Origin: CAZRWH01 sp964603905 | Lineage (GTDB): Bacteria; Patescibacteriota; Gracilibacteria; UBA1369; UBA12470 | DNA: 64,000 bases | Direction: 5' to 3' | Assembly (NCBI GenBank): GCA_964603905.1 | Contig: CAZRWH010000003.1 | Coordinates: 1-64,000, forward strand | Shown: piece after piece, positions 1-8,320 of the stretch | How positions within the stretch are numbered: position 1 is the first letter of the stretch | Layout: each line of letters begins with the position of its first letter | Program-made: the position numbers and the translations under genes | The notes under the pieces: model-generated | Database searches by the model: none | Told to the model about the DNA's origin: nothing | Seen by the model: only the letters and a program-made list of their open reading frames with translations

Positions 1-2
1 TG

Positions 3-518
3 TTAGTTATTTAAATTACATTTTTTGATTACAACCCACCCTTCGTCGTTACTCAATTGATAGAATAGCCCTATCTGTCTTGCAGTGACTTCGAATTCAG
101 GGTCAAAATTGTTTTTCAGTAAATTTATTGCTTCATCAAATTTATCTTCTTCAACGTCTCCATAAGCTAATGTTCCATGAAAAATCATGTCGTCTTCTGG
201 CAGGTCTAAATCTTTTGTTATTTTCTTGTAAATGCTCATCAACTTTTCATTTGGCATAACGTCCAAGTATATGACTTTCTTGCCGAAGGAATTGAAACCT
301 TTGAATTTGATCTTGAAAGTATCTGTTTCGCTACAAAGAGTCTCGAGATATTCTAGGTATGGAGTTAGGTCTTCTGTCTCGAATGGGGGCTTAACCGTTA
401 CGTGTGGACTCTGCCTAAGCCCTTTTTCGAATCCAAATTTATCCTGAAGCATTATTTCTGCGCCTCTCATAAAGTTGAAAACCTTTCCATCCAGTAAAAT
501 TCCATAACCGATTTGCAT
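3..518 (-). CDS. 2H phosphodiesterase (2'-5' RNA ligase family)
   Basis: A 171-aa protein with the two short histidine motifs of the 2H phosphoesterase superfamily: PHVTVKP near residue 38 and FHGTLAYG near residue 113, each giving an H-x-T/S-type catalytic histidine. Family members open cyclic phosphates or 2'-5' linkages in RNA or nucleotides and are cytoplasmic. The length is typical. It is the last gene of a minus-strand run that starts with metG; 20 bases separate it from the aminotransferase upstream. The substrate cannot be inferred from sequence, so RNA repair and nucleotide processing are equally possible. Confidence 0.8.
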   Translation of the reverse strand: MQIGYGILLDGKVFNFMRGAEIMLQDKFGFEKGLRQSPHVTVKPPFETEDLTPYLEYLETLCSETDTFKIKFKGFNSFGKKVIYLDVMPNEKLMSIYKKITKDLDLPEDDMIFHGTLAYGDVEEDKFDEAINLLKNNFDPEFEVTARQIGLFYQLSNDEGWVVIKKCNLNN

Positions 519-538
519 GTTTGTTTTGTGTTATTTTT

Positions 539-1558
539 TTATAAATTAGCGTTAAGCTCTTCAAAAAGTAAAACCATTTCTTTGCGTCCTCGTATTGCTG
601 CTCTTATCCATTCTGGGCCAAGCCCTTTTATGTCTGTACAGTCTCGGATCATGAGACCTTTTCTCTCCATTAATGCTGTTATTCTTTGCGCTACTGCGCC
701 TTTGAGTAGTTTTATTAATACAAATGGTGCTTCCGGTTCTATCACCTTAAACCCATCTGGATCCAGCAGCTTAGATGCCTCTTTCACGACAGCTTTCCTC
801 CTTTTTCCATAAGCTTTGCGTGACCTGGCTATAAAATCTTTGTCTTCAAGTATATGCTCGAGCACTGGTGGAGCCAAAGGACTTGTCATGTACGGAGTAT
901 GGCCTTCTTTGTATCTCTCAATATTGTCAGGGTGAGAAACCAGCATTCCAAGTCTTAACCCAGGTACTGCAAAGAACTTAGAAAAAGATACAACGACATA
1001 CACGTTGTCTGTATCAACCGCCATTCTTGTCAGGGTTTTTTCATCATAACCTTCGTCAAAAAGAAGGTATGTTTCGTCTACTACAAAATCTACTTCTGGA
1101 TGTTCTTCAATATGCCTTCTTAAATCTTCTGCAGGGTACTCTTTTGACGTTGGATTGTTTGGATTGCAAAGATAAACAACTTCTGTTCTATCCAGCCTTT
1201 CGTCAAATGATGCAAAAGACATCCTGAAGTCATCCTTCTCTTGCAAGTCCCATGTATTAATTATAGTCCCAGCAAATCTTGCATTTGAGACCTCGTACTC
1301 CCAAAAAGTTGGCTGTGGAATTAGAACAGCCCCTTTTTGAAACACATGTGGAAGACTAAAAATTATGTCTGTAGCTCCGGCTCCAAAAGTAACCCCAGCT
1401 CCATCAATATCCATAGAACTACTTACAGCATCCCTAAGTCTTCCGTGTGAATGATCTGGGTAATGCATCAATCTTGATACAGCCTCTTTCAGTACCTTTT
1501 TCATCCCCTTTGGAGGGCCCATAAAATTCATATTGAATGCATAGTCGATCTTATCCAT
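539..1558 (-). CDS. PLP-dependent class I/II aminotransferase (HisC/CobD-like)
   Basis: A 339-aa fold-type I aminotransferase. The visible motifs are CNPNNPTS near residue 132, VDETYLLF near residue 160, and SFSKFFAVPGLRLG near residue 192, whose lysine should bind PLP. The size and motif order match histidinol-phosphate or threonine-phosphate type aminotransferases, but no other histidine or cobalamin genes lie nearby, so HisC is not claimed. It follows the nucleotidyltransferase gene by 12 bases and a PLP decarboxylase one gene further upstream. This suggests a short pathway acting on an amino-acid-derived amine or phosphate. Confidence 0.85.
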   Translation of the reverse strand: MDKIDYAFNMNFMGPPKGMKKVLKEAVSRLMHYPDHSHGRLRDAVSSSMDIDGAGVTFGAGATDIIFSLPHVFQKGAVLIPQPTFWEYEVSNARFAGTIINTWDLQEKDDFRMSFASFDERLDRTEVVYLCNPNNPTSKEYPAEDLRRHIEEHPEVDFVVDETYLLFDEGYDEKTLTRMAVDTDNVYVVVSFSKFFAVPGLRLGMLVSHPDNIERYKEGHTPYMTSPLAPPVLEHILEDKDFIARSRKAYGKRRKAVVKEASKLLDPDGFKVIEPEAPFVLIKLLKGAVAQRITALMERKGLMIRDCTDIKGLGPEWIRAAIRGRKEMVLLFEELNANL

Positions 1559-1570
1559 AAATGCTTTTAG

Positions 1571-2245
1571 TTAAGCGATATCTCTCATCTGTGCTTCAAT
1601 TTTTGTTTGTATTGTTTGTTTTAAATGGGCTAATGTTGGTGAATTTCTTTTGTAGCCTAAGTACATCTCTCCTTCTTCTCCATTTTTACCTTTCAGTAAT
1701 CCTTCAAGAAGTTTTCCTACATCTGTTGCTACCTCTTCGCAAGCAAGTTTAACAGCTAGCATGTACAAATGCTCCTCCGCTGTTTCGCGCATCCTTTCGT
1801 ACATCATTCCGTCTTTCCCCAAAAAGAAATGCGGTGCTGTAACTGCGTTGAAAAGAAGCCTATATCTTACCTCTAGTGAACTCAGGAATACCGGGTCTTT
1901 TATGATAGGCGGAACTGTTATTCTGTCTCCTTCCACTTGAAGACCGCCTAATTTGGATGCCGCCTCGAGATCTTCATATGACACAACTAACTTATTATCA
2001 AATGGGACCTCTTCATCTAATCTAAGAGCATATTTCTCGTGGAATCTCATCATCCTTTTTGCTAATTCTACTCGATCAACATTTGTAGGGTCTGGAGTTG
2101 CAAAAAACACATCAAGGTCTGACGAATCACTATTCTCACCTGTTGCGTATGACCCATAAGTAACTCCAAAAAACTGACGATCGCCAAAATATTCAGTTGC
2201 GACACTTTCAATTTCGTCTACCAAATGTGGTCTAATTAATTTCAT
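1571..2245 (-). CDS. Nucleotidyltransferase of the Pol-beta/MNT type
   Basis: A 224-aa protein whose N-terminal region carries the minimal nucleotidyltransferase signature: GS in YGSYATG near residue 32, then DLDVFF, giving the metal-binding Asp-x-Asp pair. The C-terminal half is predicted helical and has no motif I recognise. Such enzymes transfer NMP to small molecules (antibiotic resistance), to proteins (MNT antitoxins, GlnE) or to RNA. It overlaps the end of the decarboxylase gene by 14 bases, so the two are translationally linked. The conserved pairing with two PLP enzymes argues for a small-molecule substrate; that is inference. Confidence 0.75.
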   Translation of the reverse strand: MKLIRPHLVDEIESVATEYFGDRQFFGVTYGSYATGENSDSSDLDVFFATPDPTNVDRVELAKRMMRFHEKYALRLDEEVPFDNKLVVSYEDLEAASKLGGLQVEGDRITVPPIIKDPVFLSSLEVRYRLLFNAVTAPHFFLGKDGMMYERMRETAEEHLYMLAVKLACEEVATDVGKLLEGLLKGKNGEEGEMYLGYKRNSPTLAHLKQTIQTKIEAQMRDIA

Positions 2246-3713
2246 TCTCGAATTTTTTACCTATACGTGCTACATGCTCAAGCATCCTGTCTATAAGATC
2301 AGTTGTTACCCTCATATTACCTGTCATAAACCGTAGCGGGTATATAATAGCATCTTTTTGGATCTTACCTGAATCTGGGATACTAAATTGGTGCAAATGA
2401 TACTCTCCTTCAGCAAGTAATTCTGCGTGTATAGCTTTGTTAATTCTATTTATTCTTTCGATATCATTATTCGCAACATCACCCTTGTAGATGAATACTA
2501 CAGAATTGATTTCGACATCGTTTAAGTTTTCGAATCTATCATCAGCTCTTACCTTATCAGCAAGATAATTAGCCATCTCATGACGATGATCTATTAATGC
2601 AGCTAGACCTTCTCTACCTGCGTTTTTCATCATCATCCATAACTTAAGTGAATTCCACGGACGGCTTCCAAGGAAAGGCGTAATTTGACCAAAAGCGAAA
2701 GGCTCTTGCATGATCAAATCTGACAAACTTGTTATTGTTTTCATCGCTGCAGGATCACGTACAAGAAGAGCGCTAATCACATATGGAGTAGCCATTACCT
2801 TGTGAGGATCTGTCGTAATGCTATCAAATAGTTCCATTCCACGGATTTTGTCTTTTAGACTAGGGCTGAAACCTAGACTGAAACCGTGACACGCATCAGC
2901 ATGTAGCCATATACCTTCGTCCTCAGAACGAACGATGTCATGAATTGCATCGAATCTATCAACTGTCATTGTGCGACTGTCTCCACAATAAGCAACTACA
3001 CCCATGATGTCCTTTTTTCTATCTTTGATAACTCCTTGTAGCTGATCCAGATCATATCTGTATTTGTCTGTATCAACTTCGATCAATCGATTTCCGCATC
3101 CGAGCCACATCTGAGCACTTTTCACGCTGTAGTGTCCTATTCCTCTTGGGACAACAATGTGAGTCCCTTCTAAATTCTGAACTCCTGTGTCCATGGTTCC
3201 TGGGAACCTATTTTCTCTAGCCAAAAGCATTCCGATTGTATTACTACCCGTTCCACCTGGTGTAATCACACCTCCTACGTCCCAAACATCACGAATTTTG
3301 TCTCGAACTGGATATCCGACAGCTTCTCTAAGCCATTGGATTACTGCAACTTCCGTCAATGTTCCTACCGGAGAACAGAAGCTTTGGTTAATTAGGTTTT
3401 GATTTATAAAACCTGATGCGATTGATCCTGCGATTGCAGCTGTTGAATTACCAGCATCGGGAAACCCCATAAACTGAGGACTTCCAAAGTTCGTACAATG
3501 TGGCATTAACCTCTCTCTAATTTCGACGACTAGATCTTTTACAGGGATCCCCTGCTCAGGGAACTCTTCGATGAACTGTTCTTTTTCATCGTCAGGCAAA
3601 GTTTGCTTTGCAACTTCATCCTGTAATTTGAACTCTATTCCATCTCGCACAATCTCCCTTAACAACTCTTCAACTTCCTGGGCATTTTGAGGGTCAAGAA
3701 TTTCTAGCGTCAT
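2232..3713 (-). CDS. Group II PLP-dependent amino acid decarboxylase
   Basis: A 493-aa protein of the glutamate/tyrosine/aromatic amino acid decarboxylase family. Evidence is the segment with WLHADACHGF near residue 270 (the Asp that contacts the pyridine nitrogen) and TTDPHKVMATPY near residue 300, whose lysine forms the PLP aldimine. Family members convert an L-amino acid into an amine plus CO2 in the cytoplasm. Substrate specificity (Glu, Tyr, diaminobutyrate or other) cannot be read reliably. The gene starts 8 bases after the metG stop and overlaps the nucleotidyltransferase gene, so it lies in the metG transcription unit. Confidence 0.85.
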   Translation of the reverse strand: MTLEILDPQNAQEVEELLREIVRDGIEFKLQDEVAKQTLPDDEKEQFIEEFPEQGIPVKDLVVEIRERLMPHCTNFGSPQFMGFPDAGNSTAAIAGSIASGFINQNLINQSFCSPVGTLTEVAVIQWLREAVGYPVRDKIRDVWDVGGVITPGGTGSNTIGMLLARENRFPGTMDTGVQNLEGTHIVVPRGIGHYSVKSAQMWLGCGNRLIEVDTDKYRYDLDQLQGVIKDRKKDIMGVVAYCGDSRTMTVDRFDAIHDIVRSEDEGIWLHADACHGFSLGFSPSLKDKIRGMELFDSITTDPHKVMATPYVISALLVRDPAAMKTITSLSDLIMQEPFAFGQITPFLGSRPWNSLKLWMMMKNAGREGLAALIDHRHEMANYLADKVRADDRFENLNDVEINSVVFIYKGDVANNDIERINRINKAIHAELLAEGEYHLHQFSIPDSGKIQKDAIIYPLRFMTGNMRVTTDLIDRMLEHVARIGKKFENEIN

Positions 3714-3720
3714 GTTTTAT

Positions 3721-5544
3721 TTATTTAAAGAAGTCTTCCAAATCTGTAATTTTAGATAGCTGTTCTTTGATTTCTGCCATCATATCTTCTGATAGCCTTA
3801 CAAAGAGCATTTCTGGTTTGTTGAATGTTATTTGCTCTGGCATTGAGTTGAGATTGTTAATCTCATCCCATGACATTTCTGCTGCAGCGGTATTTGGCAG
3901 GTTTAATTGTCCCCACATTTTTTCTGCAGTGTCTGGTGCAAACGGAGAAAGCACAGTTGCAACAGTACGTATAACATATGAACATAAGTAAAGAATTGTT
4001 TCTGCTCTTCTCTTATCTGTCTTGATCGCTGACCAAGGTGCTTGTTTGTCGATATATTCATTACCTAGAGAAGCGATTTCAAAAATTGTCTTAGCTGCCG
4101 CTCTAATCTGAACCGCATCCATTTGTTTTTCAAAAGTTTCAACTGCTGCTTCTACGTTTTCTAGTAGTTTTTTGTCGGCATCGTTTAGATCTGCTTCTGT
4201 TGGAGCTTGGATTACTCCTCCCATTTTTTTGTTTACAAATTTAGACAGTCTATAAACAAAGTTAGAAACCTTATTTACCAATGTTGTATTTGCTAATGTT
4301 TGGAACTCTTCCCAGCTAAATTCTGAGTCTGTTTTTTCTGGTAGCATCAAAGACAACGCAACACGTAGTAGGTCTGGATCAACGTTAGAATCCAACATAG
4401 ACTCACAGAATACTCCACGTTTTTTACTCTTTGAGAACTTACCTCCTTCGTAGTTTAGATACTGCATACCAGCAACATGAGTTGGCATTTCGTATGCACC
4501 AGCAGCTTTTAGGATAGCTGGCCAGAAAATTGTATGGAAAGGAATGTTGTCTTTCCCTAGAAAGTGATAAATCTCAGCTGCATTCTCTCCATTCCCCCAC
4601 CATTCTTCCCATTGTTCTTCGATTTCAGCTAGGAATGAGATGTATGCGATTGGTGCTTCAAACCATACATAAAGAACTTTTCCATCCATTCCTTCCATAG
4701 GGACAGGAATACCATGCTTAAGGTCTCTTGTAATTCCTCTTTTTCTCAATCCAGAATCAAGCCACTTCATCGCTATACTCTTAACTTGTGGTCTCCATGT
4801 AGACTGTTCTTCTACCCATTCTCTTAGTGGCTCTTCTAGAGCTTCGAGATCTAAGAACAGGTGTTCTGTATCTTTCATTTCAGGTGTAGCTCCAGTCAGT
4901 TTTGATTTAGGATTCTTCAAATCTTCTGTAACCAATACCGAAGTACAAACTTCACATTGATCTCCAGAAGCCTCTTCAAAACCACAGCTACCACATGTAC
5001 CTTCTACATATCTATCCGCTAGGAAACGTCCCATTTGCGGATCAAAGAACATCTTAATTGTTTGCTTAGAGATATAACCATTCTCAGCTATTTCTTTAAA
5101 AATCCGTTCAACAATTTCGCGATGCTTTTCTGAACCTGTTCGCGAATAGTTGTCATAAGATATTCCAAACCATTCATAAATTCTTTTGTGCATACCGTGT
5201 AGCAGATCACAGAACTGCTTATGAGGTATACCAATCTGTTCAGCTGCTAGTTCAGATGGAGTCCCGTGTTCATCAGATCCACCTATAAATGTTGTTTCGT
5301 ATCCTTTCATTCGCGACCATCGTGCGAAAATATCTGCCGGCAAATGCGACCCCACAATGTGTCCCAAATGAGGAACATTGTTGATATACGGCAAAGCTGC
5401 TGTAACCAGTCTTCTTCTGATTTGCTTTCGTTCCCCTGTCACTTCAGGGCTACCTGTTTCAGCTTCGCTTGCTTCAGGTGCAGAATCTTGTATTGGAGAG
5501 TCTATCCCCTCATCAATTGTGATGTTTTCTTCTACTGTTGGCAT
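3721..5544 (-). CDS. metG: Methionine-tRNA ligase
   Basis: A 607-aa class I aminoacyl-tRNA synthetase that charges tRNA-Met. The HIGH signature appears as PHLGHIVG near residue 58 and the KMSKS loop as GGKFSKSKKRG near residue 370. A CxxC...CxxC zinc knuckle (CGSCGF then CEVC) lies near residues 184-199. The first 45 residues are acidic and precede the conserved start RRRLVTAALPYINN, so they form a lineage-specific extension; no other start fits better. No C-terminal tRNA-binding (EMAP-like) domain is visible. It is the first gene after a consensus promoter and leads the five-gene minus-strand operon. Confidence 0.95.
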   Translation of the reverse strand: MPTVEENITIDEGIDSPIQDSAPEASEAETGSPEVTGERKQIRRRLVTAALPYINNVPHLGHIVGSHLPADIFARWSRMKGYETTFIGGSDEHGTPSELAAEQIGIPHKQFCDLLHGMHKRIYEWFGISYDNYSRTGSEKHREIVERIFKEIAENGYISKQTIKMFFDPQMGRFLADRYVEGTCGSCGFEEASGDQCEVCTSVLVTEDLKNPKSKLTGATPEMKDTEHLFLDLEALEEPLREWVEEQSTWRPQVKSIAMKWLDSGLRKRGITRDLKHGIPVPMEGMDGKVLYVWFEAPIAYISFLAEIEEQWEEWWGNGENAAEIYHFLGKDNIPFHTIFWPAILKAAGAYEMPTHVAGMQYLNYEGGKFSKSKKRGVFCESMLDSNVDPDLLRVALSLMLPEKTDSEFSWEEFQTLANTTLVNKVSNFVYRLSKFVNKKMGGVIQAPTEADLNDADKKLLENVEAAVETFEKQMDAVQIRAAAKTIFEIASLGNEYIDKQAPWSAIKTDKRRAETILYLCSYVIRTVATVLSPFAPDTAEKMWGQLNLPNTAAAEMSWDEINNLNSMPEQITFNKPEMLFVRLSEDMMAEIKEQLSKITDLEDFFK

Positions 5545-5577
5545 AAATTTAGTTTTTAATAAATAGGTATGGATGTG

Positions 5578-5606
5578 ATACTATTCCTGCCTAGACCTAT
5601 TGTCAA
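5578..5606 (-). promoter_or_regulatory. Sigma-70-type promoter for the metG operon
   Basis: Read on the minus strand, TTGACA is followed after exactly 17 bases by TAGTAT, about 35 bases upstream of the metG start codon. The -35 hexamer is a perfect match. Confidence 0.7.
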
Positions 5607-5636
5607 CACATTTAAACCTATAACCAAAACAGCGAC

Positions 5637-5918
5637 ATGAAAATCAATCAACTTGCACAAGCTGCAGCACTAGCAACTGCAATTGCGTGCGAAAGCCCAG
5701 AAGAAGTTGCTCAACCTGAACTTGACTCAGTTTGCGACCAAGTACACCAACAAGTACTAGCTTTGAATGCTCTTGCTCCAACAGAAGACGCTCAAGCTCA
5801 AGCTGACGCTGAAAAAACTCGCTGTGAAGCACTAACAGACGATGAACAAAAAGCGCTTCTTAAAGAGGCTAGGCTAGCTGTTATGTCTAGCTCTATGAAA
5901 ATGGAGGCAATGAGATAG
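5637..5918 (+). CDS. Small predicted lipoprotein
   Basis: A 93-aa protein with a short lysine-containing N terminus, a hydrophobic stretch and a lipobox-like ALATAIAC, so residue 18 would be the lipidated cysteine. The mature part is Ala/Gln/Glu rich with two further cysteines, likely helical. I do not recognise a family. It is divergent from metG and converges with the next lipoprotein gene, whose stop lies 3 bases away. The start is the first ATG after an AT-rich leader with no Shine-Dalgarno site. Confidence 0.6.
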   Translation: MKINQLAQAAALATAIACESPEEVAQPELDSVCDQVHQQVLALNALAPTEDAQAQADAEKTRCEALTDDEQKALLKEARLAVMSSSMKMEAMR

Positions 5919-5921
5919 TCA

Positions 5922-6611
5922 TCACTCCCCCCTCGCCTCACGGCAAGCCCCTAGAGCCATAGCAATAGTCCTAGAGAAAGCTTCTATTTCGTTACAAGAC
6001 TCGATGTCATCCCATCCGTATCTTGCGTAGTTAAGGTACATGTAGTCCCTCAACTCTGGGTGACAGTCTTCGTCGCAATAGTATCTTTCGTAAGAGTCTT
6101 TTGGATACATAGATCCCCTGTCATTATAATAAATCCAGTCTGGATCCTCAGCCGCGTTAAGATAATCTGGAATCGTTGTTGTATATTCCTGGTCAATTTC
6201 GGTAGCCATCGATTCTGTTATCGTCCAATGTGATGCCGTAACGTGGAAAACACAATCCATGCTATCCAAAGTTCGACATTCAGGATTGTCGGCGTCAGCT
6301 TTAAATGTAACTTTTACGACCCCAACCGGATAACTTATCAAATATCCACTCACATACGACCCCCTCGGTGCCGCAAACGCCCCTGGACGGAACAGATCGT
6401 CTTTTGTAGCCTCAGGCAAATCGCTCATACACCCTAAAAGCTCTTCAGAAAATAAATCCAAGCTCTCAATAGAACTTCGGAGGTCTTCTTGTGTGCACTC
6501 CATCTCGGGCGCTGGCCTAGATCGATCTCTTAGGTAATAAGGATCTTTTGGGCAAGCCGTTGCCATCATTAATGGTATTGCTAGCGGTAATGCTTTTGCA
6601 GCGTTTTTCAT
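5922..6611 (-). CDS. Predicted lipoprotein of unknown function
   Basis: A 229-aa protein with a signal peptide ending in a lipobox-like MMATAC, cysteine near residue 20. The mature protein has about nine cysteines (for example EMECTQ, LLGCMS, CRTLDSMDC, YYCDEDC, ESCNE), suggesting disulfide bonds outside the membrane. No known domain is recognised. It shares a divergent promoter region with the lipoprotein at 6737-7393, and the two may be regulated together. Confidence 0.65.
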   Translation of the reverse strand: MKNAAKALPLAIPLMMATACPKDPYYLRDRSRPAPEMECTQEDLRSSIESLDLFSEELLGCMSDLPEATKDDLFRPGAFAAPRGSYVSGYLISYPVGVVKVTFKADADNPECRTLDSMDCVFHVTASHWTITESMATEIDQEYTTTIPDYLNAAEDPDWIYYNDRGSMYPKDSYERYYCDEDCHPELRDYMYLNYARYGWDDIESCNEIEAFSRTIAMALGACREARGE

Positions 6612-6641
6612 TTTTGGTGATTTAAAGCGTCAAGGTGGTGG

Positions 6642-6671
6642 ATTGTACTTGTTTTTGGGATGTTTTGTCCA
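6642..6671 (-). promoter_or_regulatory. Promoter for the lipoprotein gene at 5922-6611
   Basis: On the minus strand TGGACA is followed after 18 bases by TACAAT. It lies back to back with a plus-strand promoter, and the two -35 boxes are 8 bases apart. Confidence 0.5.
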
Positions 6672-6679
6672 CCCCTTGT

Positions 6680-6708
6680 TTGACAAAACCCGTAAACAAG
6701 CGTATAAA
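6680..6708 (+). promoter_or_regulatory. Consensus promoter for the lipoprotein gene at 6737
   Basis: TTGACA, a 17-base spacer and TATAAA end 28 bases before the start codon at 6737. This is one of the two strongest promoters in the window. Confidence 0.75.
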
Positions 6709-6736
6709 ACCCTCTTGAATCCATAAACAAATCATC

Positions 6737-7393
6737 ATGAATCTTAAAAACGCAGTTGCACTTTCTACACTTCTGAGTACTGGGTGCGTCGAGACACTTG
6801 AACATCTAGGACCTAAATCTGCACCACCTGAGGCTGTGGGCCAGGAAATTGACAAGCTTCAAACACTGTTTTCAGATACAGTTGCGAGTGCTACAGATCG
6901 AGCTCTAACTGATGAAGAAGATGATTTGTTAAGAAGTCTTGCTAGTAAAAGACGTCGTGTTGCTGAGTCTGTTGGTTGCGTCGACAATTCACATTGGGAG
7001 GCAATGAGAAACGATTTGTATGACCTGGACGAAGGATATACCGCTGTATTGCGAACAGACATTCTTTGCCGAAAAAACCCTGACTTATCAGAGCTTTACA
7101 CACCTTATGTTGGATTTGTTCCTGTTGAAATCTCTGATGTGTTATCACAATCAGAAATGGATGAGGTTAATGATATGGAAGAGCGATTTAGAGAGTCTTG
7201 TTTGGATGGATTCGGTCGTAGTTTCTTTTCTACATCTTTGAGTGATCTATCAATGGAAAGATCCATCTTCTTTGCTGAACGTGAGCTAGATGATCGTCCT
7301 TCTGTTTGGGTCTGTTTAGCTCCTGATACTGATGGTGCAGGAAATGAATTGTCACCTGCTGCTACTGAGATTACTACTAAAGTCTTGAGATAG
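6737..7393 (+). CDS. Predicted lipoprotein of unknown function
   Basis: A 218-aa protein starting with a short signal sequence and the lipobox LLSTGC, so Cys17 is the likely lipid-anchored residue. The mature part is acidic and mostly helical with four further cysteines. I recognise no family. A near-consensus promoter lies directly upstream, which suggests substantial expression. It ends 5 bases before the convergent gene at 7399-7632. Confidence 0.65.
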   Translation: MNLKNAVALSTLLSTGCVETLEHLGPKSAPPEAVGQEIDKLQTLFSDTVASATDRALTDEEDDLLRSLASKRRRVAESVGCVDNSHWEAMRNDLYDLDEGYTAVLRTDILCRKNPDLSELYTPYVGFVPVEISDVLSQSEMDEVNDMEERFRESCLDGFGRSFFSTSLSDLSMERSIFFAERELDDRPSVWVCLAPDTDGAGNELSPAATEITTKVLR

Positions 7394-7398
7394 TCTAA

Positions 7399-7632
7399 CT
7401 ATCCTTCAAGTACATTTTTTACATCCGCCGCGCATTTTTCTCTCGGTGCTGTTGGCAACTCAGGACGTTCACTTTCTGGGATTATTTCTGAATTCCCCAG
7501 ACGTCTTGGGACTCCATCTATTGAGAATCCTGTTGTAATCGTTGCTCCTCTCCGCATTGCATCAACACCTTGGTCGAGTGTTCTTTGAACCGCTCCTGAA
7601 ATAGCTTCTCTTCTTTCTTTGCTAGTTGCCAT
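7399..7632 (-). CDS. Small hypothetical protein
   Basis: A 77-aa soluble protein, charged at both ends, with no signal peptide, membrane segment or recognised motif. The ATG follows an AT-rich stretch on the minus strand. It lies tail to tail with the lipoprotein gene at 6737-7393 and is co-directional with the gene at 7706-8140. The function is unknown. Confidence 0.5.
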   Translation of the reverse strand: MATSKERREAISGAVQRTLDQGVDAMRRGATITTGFSIDGVPRRLGNSEIIPESERPELPTAPREKCAADVKNVLEG

Positions 7633-7705
7633 GATTTTTTAAAATTATAAGTAAATAACAGGAGCCGATTATAGGGCACCTGAGAGTGAATGGCAAGTGG
7701 AGGGG

Positions 7706-8140
7706 CTACAACCCCAACCGCGCATTTATATATTCAATGAAATAATCACAAACAGAATTTACTTCATCTACTTCTGCCTGGTTTACTCTGCCTGCATTTG
7801 CTATGTCTTGAGTTGAGACACCTCTAACCACGGCTTCTTCTATCTCTTGCCTACGCCTTACCTTTAACTGGGCGACGCATTCTTCAAATTGAGCTATCCT
7901 CTGTAATGCATCTTCTTCGGTAATGAGTTGTTTTAGGGCTCCGAATGCCATTATTAGGTCATGGAAAGTTCCTAGCTGGCATTTGTATGTTTTATCGAAT
8001 GGATCTGCACTTGTGATTTTGTTTTCTGGTATTTCGTCTCGGTATGATTTTACTCTTAAAAGCACTCCAAGATAAAACTGCAATCTTCGTTTGTCGTCTT
8101 CTGAAAGGACTTCTACTGATTGTTCTGGTCTTTCGGGCAT
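7706..8140 (-). CDS. Hypothetical cytoplasmic protein
   Basis: A 144-aa protein, mostly charged and predicted helical, without signal peptide, cysteine clusters or recognised domain. A short segment, RRRQEIEEAVVRGVSTQDIA, could form a helix-turn-helix-like pair, but this is weak. A promoter (TTGTAA-17-TAAAAT) lies just upstream on the minus strand and is divergent from the sigma-like gene, so co-regulation is possible. Confidence 0.55.
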   Translation of the reverse strand: MPERPEQSVEVLSEDDKRRLQFYLGVLLRVKSYRDEIPENKITSADPFDKTYKCQLGTFHDLIMAFGALKQLITEEDALQRIAQFEECVAQLKVRRRQEIEEAVVRGVSTQDIANAGRVNQAEVDEVNSVCDYFIEYINARLGL

Positions 8141-8162
8141 GGGGTGGGTTAATGAGGAGGGT

Positions 8163-8191
8163 ATTTTAGCTATATTGAAAGCATATTACAA
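8163..8191 (-). promoter_or_regulatory. Promoter for the gene at 7706-8140
   Basis: On the minus strand TTGTAA is separated by 17 bases from TAAAAT, 23 bases upstream of the start codon. Confidence 0.5.
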
Positions 8192-8249
8192 CCCTTGAGG
8201 GGTTCAGGCTAAATGAGTCAGTATAAAAAATACTTACCCTTGTATTATT

Positions 8250-8279
8250 TTGACTTCTAGGTCATCTTTTTTGTACACT
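8250..8279 (+). promoter_or_regulatory. Possible promoter for the sigma-like gene
   Basis: TTGACT and TACACT are separated by 18 bases, about 42 bases before the start codon at 8321. A short inverted repeat (CTTTCTCCTA then TAGGAAAG) covers the expected transcription start at 8279-8298. Confidence 0.45.
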
Positions 8280-8320
8280 CTTTCTCCTAAGTAGGAAAGA
8301 AAAGATAAATAACACAAATC

